Assembly (NCBI RefSeq): GCF_030056655.1
Contig: NZ_JASHIE010000004.1
Location: 124,001-188,000 of the forward strand
DNA length: 64,000 nt
From: Flectobacillus rivi
GTDB lineage: Bacteria; Bacteroidota; Bacteroidia; Cytophagales; Spirosomataceae
Direction of reading: 5' to 3'
This document shows positions 46,362 through 54,088 of the stretch, piece after piece (the first letter of the stretch is position 1; each line of letters begins with the position of its first letter). The position numbers and the translations under genes were made by a program. The notes below the pieces were generated by a model. It saw nothing but the letters and a program-made list of their open reading frames with translations. It ran no database searches and was not told the DNA's origin.

Positions 46362-46455
46362 TATCGGTTTTTACCTTGAGGGAATTGAAATATACAAGTA
46401 AAGCATTGGCTCGTAAATCAAAGCTATCAATCGTATCCAATGGGTAAAAACCTTA
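46362..46455 (+). ncRNA. Candidate crRNA-like RNA (CreA/CreR type): pseudo-repeat, pseudo-spacer, pseudo-repeat
   Basis: The plus strand 46372-46391 matches the crRNA-sense repeat at 16 of its last 20 positions, including GGAATTGAAA without a gap, and ends in the handle ATTGAAAT. A 32-nt pseudo-spacer (46392-46423) follows. Then AATCGTATCCAATG (46429-46442) matches the repeat's AATCGTACCATG with two inserted bases. The first 11 nt of the pseudo-spacer, ATACAAGTAAA, and 15 of its first 16, match 46276-46291 in the cas promoter. CreA and CreR RNAs of type I-B systems use such short seed matches to bring Cascade to a promoter without cutting. A promoter for this RNA is not clear; TAATTTCG at 46354-46361 is a weak -7 candidate. 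Confidence 0.65.
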
Positions 46456-46540
46456 TTTATTTTAATATATTGCAATGTTATTTTCTTTTCCCAAACCTAC
46501 ATCCCGACCTACCTCATTATTCCCCACACCCATCAATTTT

Positions 46541-47467
46541 CTAAAAATTTATTTTCCCAATATGCCTTCGGATATGTTCTATGAGGCTTTCGGGTTCGAT
46601 GATTTCTACAATATGCTCGTGATAGCCCAAAATAAAATTGGTTAGTCCAAAGAATTTTTCGTTGACATTGCATTCAAAATCATAAACGCCCAACTCGTCG
46701 GCTGAGGGTTGTAAATAGGCTTGAGTTAATGGAAAACGTTCTATCAATTCGTTATAACCGCCCACTTTCAGACGGATATGTACCCGTACTTTATGATCAT
46801 TTACAATTCGAAACGGATCAGTGGCAGTTACATAATGTTGGCTTTCGTGTTGCCAAGCCATACCCTGCAATTCTACTCGCTCTATTCTGGAAATACGGAA
46901 ATGGCGAATTGCCTTCTTCTCTACTTCAAAAGCGTGAAGAATATCTTCTTTTACGCTTACCTGAAACGGTTCTACCAAGCGGTCGGTTACTTCACTGCTA
47001 TTGGTTGAGCGATAGTTAATGAGTTTGACAATCTTTTTTTCTTGCTTGGCTTGCTCTAACAAGTTGGCTTTTGAGAGAAAAGTCCTTGAAAATAAGCTAC
47101 TTCCCAATTTCGAGACATCATATATCGTATTGAGTTTTTCTTGCATACGCTTGGTTCTTTTCTCCGAAGCTTTGGCATTATTAGCAAGAGCATCTAACAA
47201 GATTTCCTTCTCTGCCTCTGTGAAAAATAACATATCTTCCAGATGTTCCATGGGCTTGTTCGGAACAATAGCATATCGATATTTTTTATCATATTGAACA
47301 TCGAATCCTGCGTCTTTTAACTCTTCAAAGTCGCTAGTAATTGCATCTTTACCAATGTTGAACTTCGTTTCCAACATGACTTTGGTATATTGATTCGGAC
47401 TCTCAATCAACAGCTTGAGAATCGCCAATAAGCGATATTTTGGACTATTATCATTAAACTTATTCAT
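46541..47467 (-). CDS. WYL-domain transcriptional regulator
   Basis: 308 residues from MNKFNDNSPKYRLLAIL; an ORF extension to 47530 overlaps the upstream cas6 and is not favoured. The N-terminal winged helix (about residues 8-60, with KYRLLAILKLL and GKDAITSDFEELKDAGFDVQY) precedes a WYL-type ligand-sensing domain (about 125-230, with EKKIVKLINYRS, RLVEPFQVSVKEDILHAFEV) and a C-terminal extension. WYL regulators often accompany CRISPR and other defence loci. It follows the second cas6 by 32 bp and lies between it and the cas operon, so it is a candidate regulator of either or both. Confidence 0.85.
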   Translation of the reverse strand: MNKFNDNSPKYRLLAILKLLIESPNQYTKVMLETKFNIGKDAITSDFEELKDAGFDVQYDKKYRYAIVPNKPMEHLEDMLFFTEAEKEILLDALANNAKASEKRTKRMQEKLNTIYDVSKLGSSLFSRTFLSKANLLEQAKQEKKIVKLINYRSTNSSEVTDRLVEPFQVSVKEDILHAFEVEKKAIRHFRISRIERVELQGMAWQHESQHYVTATDPFRIVNDHKVRVHIRLKVGGYNELIERFPLTQAYLQPSADELGVYDFECNVNEKFFGLTNFILGYHEHIVEIIEPESLIEHIRRHIGKINF

Positions 47468-47499
47468 AGTTATTGTCAAAAATAGTGTTGTACTATTAA

Positions 47500-48330
47500 C
47501 TACCTCTCCCAAACCTCCACGCAACCACATCCAACGGCACAGTATTTTCCTAGTCCTCCCAAAAATCCTATTTCCAAAAGTCTGGCCGGGGCGGTTATTT
47601 CGAAGGTAAAGTTATGATAACCAATAACTTTGGTTTCATCCTTAAGCTTTCCTTCTTTTACGAAGAAACCTCGTTTCTTCACTTTCGTAGGGTCTGATAT
47701 AAGCTTGAACTTCACTAAACTTTGGGCAATGGTGCTATCTACTTGCAGACTGTCGGTACCTTCTATGGTGCGGTATCGGTCAACCAAGTTGATGGCAAAA
47801 AACTCGCTGTAACGTTCGTCTGTTGGACTTAAATATTGGTCTAATCCTTCTTCTTTTCTCGCTACCACCATAGGTGAAATGGTTCTGAAAGACATCGTTA
47901 CGACTTGATTACCCGTAAACGTATCGAATGGATTAGGCAATGCTTCGACGTTGGTTACGATAAAGTTGGCGCGGTAGTCGCGATTGAATAAACTTACCTC
48001 CTGATTCTGAAATAATCCTACGATAAATCCTTCGGCAGCTTTGTCGATATAGAACGATACAACTAACGAAATACTGTCCGAACTGAGTTGTATATACGTG
48101 TCGCCAGATTTGATAGGTTTGGTCTTTCCGAGTTGTAATGAGGAAAATGTAAAGTGCTTAAAACTTTTATGGCTATTGGGTACTGCATAACCTTGATTAT
48201 GCAAAAAGGAAGCATACGACTGGTCCGCCTGATACAAGATTTTATATAACCAAGCTTGTAACGGATACTGATAATTAAAAAGTAGCTTTTGTCTATCTTC
48301 GGTCGGTTTAAGATGTAGCCTGAATCTCAT
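47500..48330 (-). CDS. cas6: Second Cas6-family endoribonuclease
   Basis: 276 residues starting MRFRLHLKPTEDRQKLLFNYQYPLQAWLYKILYQ, a typical Cas6 opening. Later come FTFSSLQLG and a C-terminal glycine-rich loop, EIGFLGGLGKYCAVGCGCVEVWER, with extra Cys residues. It is longer than, and clearly different from, the operon cas6, and is paired with a WYL regulator in its own two-gene unit. It could be a relic of a lost type III or other system, a back-up processor for the same array, or an enzyme working on repeats elsewhere in the genome. No second intact array is present in this window. Confidence 0.85.
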   Translation of the reverse strand: MRFRLHLKPTEDRQKLLFNYQYPLQAWLYKILYQADQSYASFLHNQGYAVPNSHKSFKHFTFSSLQLGKTKPIKSGDTYIQLSSDSISLVVSFYIDKAAEGFIVGLFQNQEVSLFNRDYRANFIVTNVEALPNPFDTFTGNQVVTMSFRTISPMVVARKEEGLDQYLSPTDERYSEFFAINLVDRYRTIEGTDSLQVDSTIAQSLVKFKLISDPTKVKKRGFFVKEGKLKDETKVIGYHNFTFEITAPARLLEIGFLGGLGKYCAVGCGCVEVWER

Positions 48331-48386
48331 TTTTTGGCGTAAAAGTTTAGTTTAATAATGGGTTCTAAAGATGGTATAAATGTAGA

Positions 48387-48425
48387 AAGATTTCTTGTTT
48401 AATAAAAATGAAAACAAGAAATCTT
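48387..48425. promoter_or_regulatory. 14-bp perfect palindrome upstream of the cas6-WYL pair
   Basis: AAGATTTCTTGTTT (48387-48400) and AAACAAGAAATCTT (48412-48425) form a perfect stem with an 11-nt loop, 57-95 bp upstream of the second cas6. A minus-strand TACATTTA just downstream resembles a -7 element, so the palindrome would overlap the upstream promoter region. It may be an operator, or a terminator for the MBL gene that reads towards it. Confidence 0.5.
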
Positions 48426-48507
48426 AGTTATGTGAAATTATGACCTGCATAGGAATTCGAAATCCTATTTTACACCTGAGCAAAATGTCATAAAATCGGA
48501 AAACAAT

Positions 48508-49224
48508 CTATATCATCGTTTTTTCCATATCATGATAAAGTAAGATTTTCCAATTTTCTTCTTGGGCTTGATGTTTCCATTGAGTTCTTAGATCTCTGGC
48601 TTTTTTACCGTCATAATCCGATTTGTAGGCAATGCTATGTTGCCAGTAACTTTCCTGTGGAAGATTATCTGAGCCGAAGAAATAGGTTTCAGCACCGTCT
48701 CTAATCCAAAATACTTGTAAATATGATGAGTGCCCTCCTACTACTTGATAGGAGATTTCAGGTGTGAGTATTCCGCTATCTTCATGCATCCAAACCATAT
48801 TGGTTAGATGTTGCAACGGAGTCAGTTTTGAGAGATTATAGGAGGTACTTTGCGTTTGCAAAAGTGCATATTCATATTCTCTCTGTTGTCCATAAACTTG
48901 GGCATTGGGAAAATTTATTTGGTATTTCCCATCCTTGATAACTCCCAAACCATCAATATGATCTTTATGAAAATGCGTCAGAAATACCTTAGTTATTTGT
49001 TCGGGACGAATTCCGTCTTTGGCTAACAAATCAAGGATAATTGGACGTCCTAATTCTTCGTGCCCCGAACCAGTTTCGATAAGGATATAATCCGTATTGG
49101 TAATTACTAGAAATGGTTGCACTGCAAGTTTTAAACCTTGCTCGTTTATGGCAGAAGTCAATGGGATAAACGCTCGATTTTTATCAACAAAATAGTTGCC
49201 TTCTTGTAAGGGGATAATTTTCAT
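48508..49224 (-). CDS. MBL-fold metallo-hydrolase
   Basis: 238 residues with the metallo-beta-lactamase-fold signature HFHKDHIDG (HxHxDH) at about residues 93-101, a later metal His in GGHSSYL, Asp in FFGSDNLPQ and a C-terminal His in LLYHDMEK. It lacks a signal peptide, so it is cytoplasmic. The substrate is unknown: members include lactonases, glyoxalase II-like enzymes and sulfatases. It follows the MFS transporter gene by 21 bp on the same strand, suggesting uptake and hydrolysis of one compound. Confidence 0.85.
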   Translation of the reverse strand: MKIIPLQEGNYFVDKNRAFIPLTSAINEQGLKLAVQPFLVITNTDYILIETGSGHEELGRPIILDLLAKDGIRPEQITKVFLTHFHKDHIDGLGVIKDGKYQINFPNAQVYGQQREYEYALLQTQSTSYNLSKLTPLQHLTNMVWMHEDSGILTPEISYQVVGGHSSYLQVFWIRDGAETYFFGSDNLPQESYWQHSIAYKSDYDGKKARDLRTQWKHQAQEENWKILLYHDMEKTMI

Positions 49225-49245
49225 ATTCTCAAGTGGAGTATGAGC

Positions 49246-50448
49246 CTATACACTCAGTACACGGCTCTTATTCAATATTTTATTTCTTAAAATAACCATG
49301 GTAATGATATTGACAAATGCCAAAACTACCAATAAACTCACAAATTTTTTGACACTAAAATGAGCAATCATATAGCCACTCAATAGAGGTGTCAGCGCTT
49401 GTGCGACCATTGGTAAACCCGCCAATCTGCCCATGATCGTTGCATACGAGTCGGCACCAAATATCCACAAAGGTAATGTGCCTCGCAAAATTGAACGCAT
49501 TCCATTGCCCAAACCAAAACAAATGACAGCTAAAAAGGCTATTTGCTGACTCATTAAAAATAACACCAGTCCTACAAAAATGGTTACTGACGATACCAAA
49601 GCTGAATTTAAAGGTGTTTTTTTAGGTAAAATGGCATCCAAAAATCGTATTCCTACTTGACTGGGACCTAACATAGCACCAACACTAATCGCCATAGTCA
49701 AGGGAAGTCCATTGTCATTTAAGATTTCTACTAAATGTACAGAAATCCCAGTCATCAAGATAGATCCAATGGTGAAATTTACTAAAAGTATCGTAAACAC
49801 GCTGGTATTTTCCAAGCCTGTTGGGAGTTCTTGTTGAATATTCGTTGAGGTATTTTCCTCCTCTATCATTTGTACTTTTTCTGGAATCAAAAATTTATGA
49901 ACTGGAAAAACCCAAACGATAAGAATTCCTGCATACACAAAACAAGCATTGCGCCAACCATAATGATTTAATAAAAACGAAAGTAAAGGCCAAACAACCG
50001 TTGTAGTAAACCCTGAAATTAGGGTAACTTGTACAATAGATTTACGGGCTATTTTACCATATTTTTTACCTAAAGTAGCAAAAAGTGCATCATACAAACC
50101 CATCGCCATAGCTACGCCAACCACACACCAGCCTAATAAAAATAGCAAAAAATGATGAGATAAACCTATGATGATAAGCCCCGCTCCCATCACAAATCCT
50201 GCATATAATAAATTGTAATTTTTAGCGATTGTCTCAATCATTTTTCCTACTTTCGATGCCAACATTCCTGATACCAACATCGCCAAAGACAAGGCGCCAT
50301 ACACCAATTGGTGCGACCATCCTGTTTCTGCAATAATTGGTTTAGCCAAAATAGCCAACAAGAAAAATGAGCCACCCCAAAGTAATATTTGGGTAAACCC
50401 TAGGATAAAATTTTTCGGTAATGAAACCGCCTTATATTCGATATTCAT
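49246..50448 (-). CDS. MFS transporter
   Basis: 400 residues with about 12 predicted membrane segments and a charged central loop (about residues 180-210, EKVQMIEEENTSTNIQQEL) between two six-helix halves. The first half has VSGMLASKVGKMIE, a variant of the inter-helix MFS loop. It is an inner-membrane secondary transporter of unknown substrate, first in a two-gene unit with the MBL hydrolase. The LysR gene is divergent across a 444-bp gap, the usual place for its regulator. Confidence 0.88.
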   Translation of the reverse strand: MNIEYKAVSLPKNFILGFTQILLWGGSFFLLAILAKPIIAETGWSHQLVYGALSLAMLVSGMLASKVGKMIETIAKNYNLLYAGFVMGAGLIIIGLSHHFLLFLLGWCVVGVAMAMGLYDALFATLGKKYGKIARKSIVQVTLISGFTTTVVWPLLSFLLNHYGWRNACFVYAGILIVWVFPVHKFLIPEKVQMIEEENTSTNIQQELPTGLENTSVFTILLVNFTIGSILMTGISVHLVEILNDNGLPLTMAISVGAMLGPSQVGIRFLDAILPKKTPLNSALVSSVTIFVGLVLFLMSQQIAFLAVICFGLGNGMRSILRGTLPLWIFGADSYATIMGRLAGLPMVAQALTPLLSGYMIAHFSVKKFVSLLVVLAFVNIITMVILRNKILNKSRVLSV

Positions 50449-50892
50449 GAATTGGGATGTTTTACGTTATGCAACATTCTTCTCAATATCATCCACACTC
50501 TAGAAATGCTTCATGATTACACTACAAAGTTGTAGAGAAGTTTTAAATTCGTAAAACGCTTTTTTTCTATCACATCAATCGGTATTTTCGATTTAGAAAA
50601 ACCTCCTCAATTTCGGATTTTGGATATTTGATTTCGGATTTATAATAAATCCAAAATAGGGAATACCCTAAAACAATTCACAATTACGGCTGTACGAAGG
50701 ATTCCAAACTATTTCAGATTTGGGATTGCGGATTTCGGAAATTAGGTTAGTTATCTTTATTTTTTAAGAAATGTAAATGATTACATTTCCGAAATCCAAC
50801 ATCCGATATCCGAAATAAACAGTTTTAGAATCCTTCGTACAGTTGTAATTCAAAATTCACTAATTCACAATTCACTAATTCACTCAATCCCC
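50449..50892. other. Divergent intergenic region between MFS and LysR genes
   Basis: Gene-free. It is dominated by a large imperfect inverted repeat (50681-50850, listed separately) and by smaller imperfect copies of the same TTTCGGATTT motif at about 50612-50641. The promoters of both divergent genes must lie here; I could not fix them. Confidence 0.6.
50681..50850. repeat. Large inverted repeat (MITE-like or stem-loop element)
   Basis: The left arm (about 50681-50743) and right arm (about 50784-50850) are near-complementary over about 63-67 nt. They share CTGTACGAAGGATTC at the outer ends and GGATTTCGGAAAT at the inner ends, with some indels between. The loop is about 40 nt. No ORF lies inside. 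It may be a small non-autonomous mobile element or a long RNA hairpin. Confidence 0.7.
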
Positions 50893-51774
50893 ATGGAACT
50901 TCGTCAATTAAAATATTTTCTCAGGGCTAAAGAATTACTCAATTTTACAGAGGCCGCAGAGCAACTCAATATTAGTCAGAGCACTCTTTCTCAGCAGATT
51001 AAGCAACTAGAGGATGAGCTTGATATACCGTTATTCAATCGTATTGGCAAACGTGTTACTCTAACCGAAGCGGGTGCATTATTTGCAGATTTTGCTTTTC
51101 AAAGTATCAATAAGGCACAAGATGGATTGCTGATGCTGAGGGACTTGCACAATTTTCAAACTGGAAAAATTACGATAGGGGTTACTTATGGACTGCGTTA
51201 TGTATTGACTCCAGCGCTGATTCGTTTTGCAACGCAATACCCACAAATTAAGATAAAAGTCGTATTTGGCACTTCCGAAGAATTGATTGATAAATTAAAT
51301 CATTTGGAGCTTGATTTTGCCTTAAGTTTTTTTGGGGATATAGCTGTTGAAAAACATTTTGATTATCAAAATCTATTTTGCTCGCCTATGACAGTTGTGA
51401 CAGCTCCAAATTCAGCATTAGCGCAAAAAGAGATGATAACTTTGGAACAGATTACTCAATATCCATTGGTTCTTCCTGCCAAAGGATATATGACCAGCAA
51501 ATTTGTTCATGATTTATTTGAGCGCCATGCCCTGTCGCCCAATATTGCGATTGAAATCAATGATATTCCAACTTTATTGGAATTGGTCAAAACAGGAAAT
51601 TGGCATACGATTTTGGCAAAAACTTCGGTTAGTCAGAAAGACGGATTGGCAACGATTCCGCTGTTGGGTGAAAATATGGACCGAACGGCTATGATTATTT
51701 CAACGAAAGAAGTTTATCAGAAAAAGGCTGTCAAAGAATTTTATCGAATTCTGCATGAGGAAATTAACTTGTAA
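50893..51774 (+). CDS. LysR family transcriptional regulator
   Basis: 293 residues. The N-terminal winged helix-turn-helix (residues 1-60: MELRQLKYFLRAKEL, then FTEAAEQLNISQSTLSQQIKQLEDELDIPLFNR) is textbook LysR. The C-terminal periplasmic-binding-protein-like domain (about 90-290) binds an unknown co-inducer. Sequence style is like CynR or related aromatic-type regulators. Divergent from the MFS-MBL pair, which it probably controls. Confidence 0.92.
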   Translation: MELRQLKYFLRAKELLNFTEAAEQLNISQSTLSQQIKQLEDELDIPLFNRIGKRVTLTEAGALFADFAFQSINKAQDGLLMLRDLHNFQTGKITIGVTYGLRYVLTPALIRFATQYPQIKIKVVFGTSEELIDKLNHLELDFALSFFGDIAVEKHFDYQNLFCSPMTVVTAPNSALAQKEMITLEQITQYPLVLPAKGYMTSKFVHDLFERHALSPNIAIEINDIPTLLELVKTGNWHTILAKTSVSQKDGLATIPLLGENMDRTAMIISTKEVYQKKAVKEFYRILHEEINL

Positions 51775-51804
51775 GGTAGTTTTCTTGTTGTCTTTTACAG
51801 GTTC

Positions 51805-51819
51805 GTTTGATTTTTTATA
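51805..51819 (+). promoter_or_regulatory. Motif shared by the AraC and aldo/keto reductase upstream regions (copy 1)
   Basis: GTTTGATTTTTTATA occurs here, 11 bp before the AraC-family start, and again at 52733-52747, 101 bp before the aldo/keto reductase start. It could be a common promoter element or the AraC protein's own site. Confidence 0.4.
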
Positions 51820-51829
51820 ACTTTACTTC

Positions 51830-52729
51830 ATGGAAAAGGTTCATACTTTAGAAGATTTTTATCTGAATAGCGCAGATTGTTTACCCGAAAACCTCCGTAA
51901 AGACGTAGGGCATTTCAATGTATTCAAGATGGAGGATTATATTGGTAAACCGACAAAATCTGTGCCTTATAGTCGTAAGGACTATTACAAAATTTCGTTG
52001 ATTATTGGCAACAATATTTATCACTACGCTGACAAATCGATTGAAGTAAAGTCTGCGGGAATCTCATTTGCTAATCCTATGATTCCTTACAAAATCGAGC
52101 GAATCGGGGAATCACAGCGAGGATATTTTTGTGTGTTCACAGAAGCTTTTTTGAATCAAATTCCTAATATCAAAGAATATCCTATTTTTAAGCCTGGCAG
52201 TTTTCCCATCTATAATCTCGATGAGGAGCAAATTGAGGAATTTCGACTTATTTTTGAACAGATGTCAGCTGAAATAAATGTCGATTATGCCTTCAAATAC
52301 GATTTTTTGAGAGCATTAGTACAACAGGTTATTCATAAAGCCATGCGTTTGTCGCCAAATGATAATATCCAAAAACATCCACATTCGGCCAATAACCGCA
52401 TTACCTCTTTATTTGTGGAATTACTAGAAAGACAATTTCCGATTGAATCGCCTTTACAAAGAATGAAACTACGCATTCCTGCCGATTTTGCTGGGCATCT
52501 TTCCATCCATATCAATCATCTCAATCGTGCCTTGAAAACAGTTACAGGTAAAACTACCTCTCAGTTGATTCAAGAAAGGGTGTTGCAAGAGTCGCAAACC
52601 CTCCTCAAACATACTGATTGGAATATTGCTGAGATAGGATACGCCGTTGGGTTTGATGACCCTTCGCATTTTACTTCCTTTTTCCGTCGTTCGTTGCAAA
52701 CCACCCCAAAGTTATTCCGAGAAATATAA
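51830..52729 (+). CDS. AraC family transcriptional regulator
   Basis: 299 residues. The C terminus has two helix-turn-helix units (about residues 195-299): FAGHLSIHINHLNRALKTVTGKTTSQ, then WNIAEIGYAVGFDDPSHFTSFFRR, the standard AraC second helix motif. The N-terminal half is a cupin-like sensor. It lies 118 bp upstream of an aldo/keto reductase on the same strand, with a shared 15-bp upstream motif, so it most likely activates that gene. Confidence 0.92.
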   Translation: MEKVHTLEDFYLNSADCLPENLRKDVGHFNVFKMEDYIGKPTKSVPYSRKDYYKISLIIGNNIYHYADKSIEVKSAGISFANPMIPYKIERIGESQRGYFCVFTEAFLNQIPNIKEYPIFKPGSFPIYNLDEEQIEEFRLIFEQMSAEINVDYAFKYDFLRALVQQVIHKAMRLSPNDNIQKHPHSANNRITSLFVELLERQFPIESPLQRMKLRIPADFAGHLSIHINHLNRALKTVTGKTTSQLIQERVLQESQTLLKHTDWNIAEIGYAVGFDDPSHFTSFFRRSLQTTPKLFREI

Positions 52730-52732
52730 ATT

Positions 52733-52747
52733 GTTTGATTTTTTATA
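52733..52747 (+). promoter_or_regulatory. Motif shared by the AraC and aldo/keto reductase upstream regions (copy 2)
   Basis: Exact 15-bp copy of the motif at 51805-51819, starting 3 bp after the AraC stop codon. Confidence 0.4.
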
Positions 52748-52847
52748 GTTTCTGTTTCGTTTGGGATAACTGTACACAAGAGTTTTGTAAGAAATTTGCA
52801 TCCGATTTTTAGTAAAAACTTTTTCAAAAACTAATAAAACAAAACCT

Positions 52848-53867
52848 ATGAAATACAATTATGTAGGCGAAACTGGTCTTTTGGTATCAGAATTATGCCT
52901 CGGAACTATGACTTTTGGCGGACAAGACGCTGGTATATGGGGAAATATTGGTCAACTTCAACAGGAGGAAGTAAACCAATTAATCAAAGCAGCGATTGAT
53001 GCAGGAATTAACTTTATCGATACGGCCAACATTTATTCATTTGGTCAGTCTGAACAACTACTCGGACAGTCACTTATTGACCTCGGTATCCGTCGTGATC
53101 AGGTGGTGATTGCAACCAAGGTTTTAGGACGAATGGACGAATCACCTAACAGTGCAGGCTTGTCACGCTATCATATTTTTAACTCGGTAGACGCAAGTTT
53201 GAAACGCCTTCAAATGGATTATGTAGACATTTTGTATGTTCACGGCGTTGACCCTCGTACTTCAGTTGAGCAAATTGTACATAGCTTAAATGATGTAGTA
53301 AATGCAGGAAAAGCCCGCTACATTGCCATTTGTAACTGGCCAGCATGGATGGTGGCTACGGCGCAAGAAATTGCCAAAAGCCACAACTGGCATCATTTCA
53401 TTGGTTTACAGTACTATTACTCGGCTGTTTCTCGTGATATTGAGCATGAACTAGTTCCAATGGCACAGCATCACAAATTAGCAATTTTCCCTTGGAGTCC
53501 ATTGGCTGGGGGCTTCTTAAGTGGCAAATATACCCGTCAGCAAGTTGTAGCAGGTTCGAGAAGAGAGAATTTTGATTTTCCTCCAATCGATAAAGAAAAA
53601 GCTTATGATTTGGTAGATGTTATGCAGGAAATTGCAACAGCTCATCAAACTACCGTGGCACAAGTAGCTTTGGCATGGGTTCGCCATCAACCAGGTGTTA
53701 CCAGTACGATTATCGGAGCTAAAACAATTACTCAGTTACAAGACAATATTGCTTCGACACAAATACAGCTTTCGGCTGAGGATTTGCAGAAAATTGATGC
53801 AGTGAGTCCACTTCCCATGCAATACCCAGGCTGGATGGTAAAACGTCAAGGAGATTATAGAAAATAA
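52848..53867 (+). CDS. Aldo/keto reductase
   Basis: 339 residues with the AKR TIM-barrel pattern: the catalytic Asp and Tyr in FIDTANIYSFGQSE (about residues 56-69), Lys in VIATKVLG (about 88-92) and His in ILYVHGVDP (about 126-130). The NADPH-binding end is FPWSPLAGGFLSGKY and the C-terminal STIIGAKTITQLQDN. It reduces small aldehydes or ketones with NADPH; the substrate is unknown. The previous gene is its probable regulator. Confidence 0.92.
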   Translation: MKYNYVGETGLLVSELCLGTMTFGGQDAGIWGNIGQLQQEEVNQLIKAAIDAGINFIDTANIYSFGQSEQLLGQSLIDLGIRRDQVVIATKVLGRMDESPNSAGLSRYHIFNSVDASLKRLQMDYVDILYVHGVDPRTSVEQIVHSLNDVVNAGKARYIAICNWPAWMVATAQEIAKSHNWHHFIGLQYYYSAVSRDIEHELVPMAQHHKLAIFPWSPLAGGFLSGKYTRQQVVAGSRRENFDFPPIDKEKAYDLVDVMQEIATAHQTTVAQVALAWVRHQPGVTSTIIGAKTITQLQDNIASTQIQLSAEDLQKIDAVSPLPMQYPGWMVKRQGDYRK

Positions 53868-53919
53868 TTGAGTGAATTGTGATTTAGTGGTTGAGTGATT
53901 ATTCTTCGTGAATTTAACT

Positions 53920-53945
53920 TGTAGAGACGCAATGATTGCGTCTAA
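53920..53945. repeat. Single REP-like palindrome
   Basis: GTAGAGACGCAATGATTGCG with the following TCTAAG has the same GTAGAGACG start and CGTCTAAG end as the units of the REP block at 39605, but a different inner palindrome (GACGCAAT/ATTGCGTC). Confidence 0.6.
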
Positions 53946-53965
53946 GAATGTGTCAAAGGGAATAT

Positions 53966-54017
53966 AGCATCCAAAAAGGCGTTCGAAATGAGTTTTTCGA
54001 ACGCCTTTTTGGATGCT
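53966..54017. terminator. Long perfect hairpin between convergent genes
   Basis: A 23-bp perfect stem (53966-53988 with 53995-54017, arms AGCATCCAAAAAGGCGTTCG... and complement) with a 6-nt loop. It lies between the aldo/keto reductase (plus) and the esterase (minus), so it can act as a bidirectional terminator; the T run inside the arm is on both strands. Confidence 0.75.
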
Positions 54018-54088
54018 AATACATTTAAAAATAATCACTCATTCTCTCAATCACAAATCACTCAATCTAGAGAATGTCTCTTTTTTAG

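Noticed and set aside
46275..46407. The 16-nt direct repeat as only a pair of protein operators
   Set aside because: It is possible, but the second copy begins exactly after a crRNA handle, which an operator would not require; kept as the alternative to be tested.
46362..46455. The pseudo-repeats as the start of a second normal CRISPR array
   Set aside because: Only two broken repeats, a short 32-nt interval and no further units in either direction.
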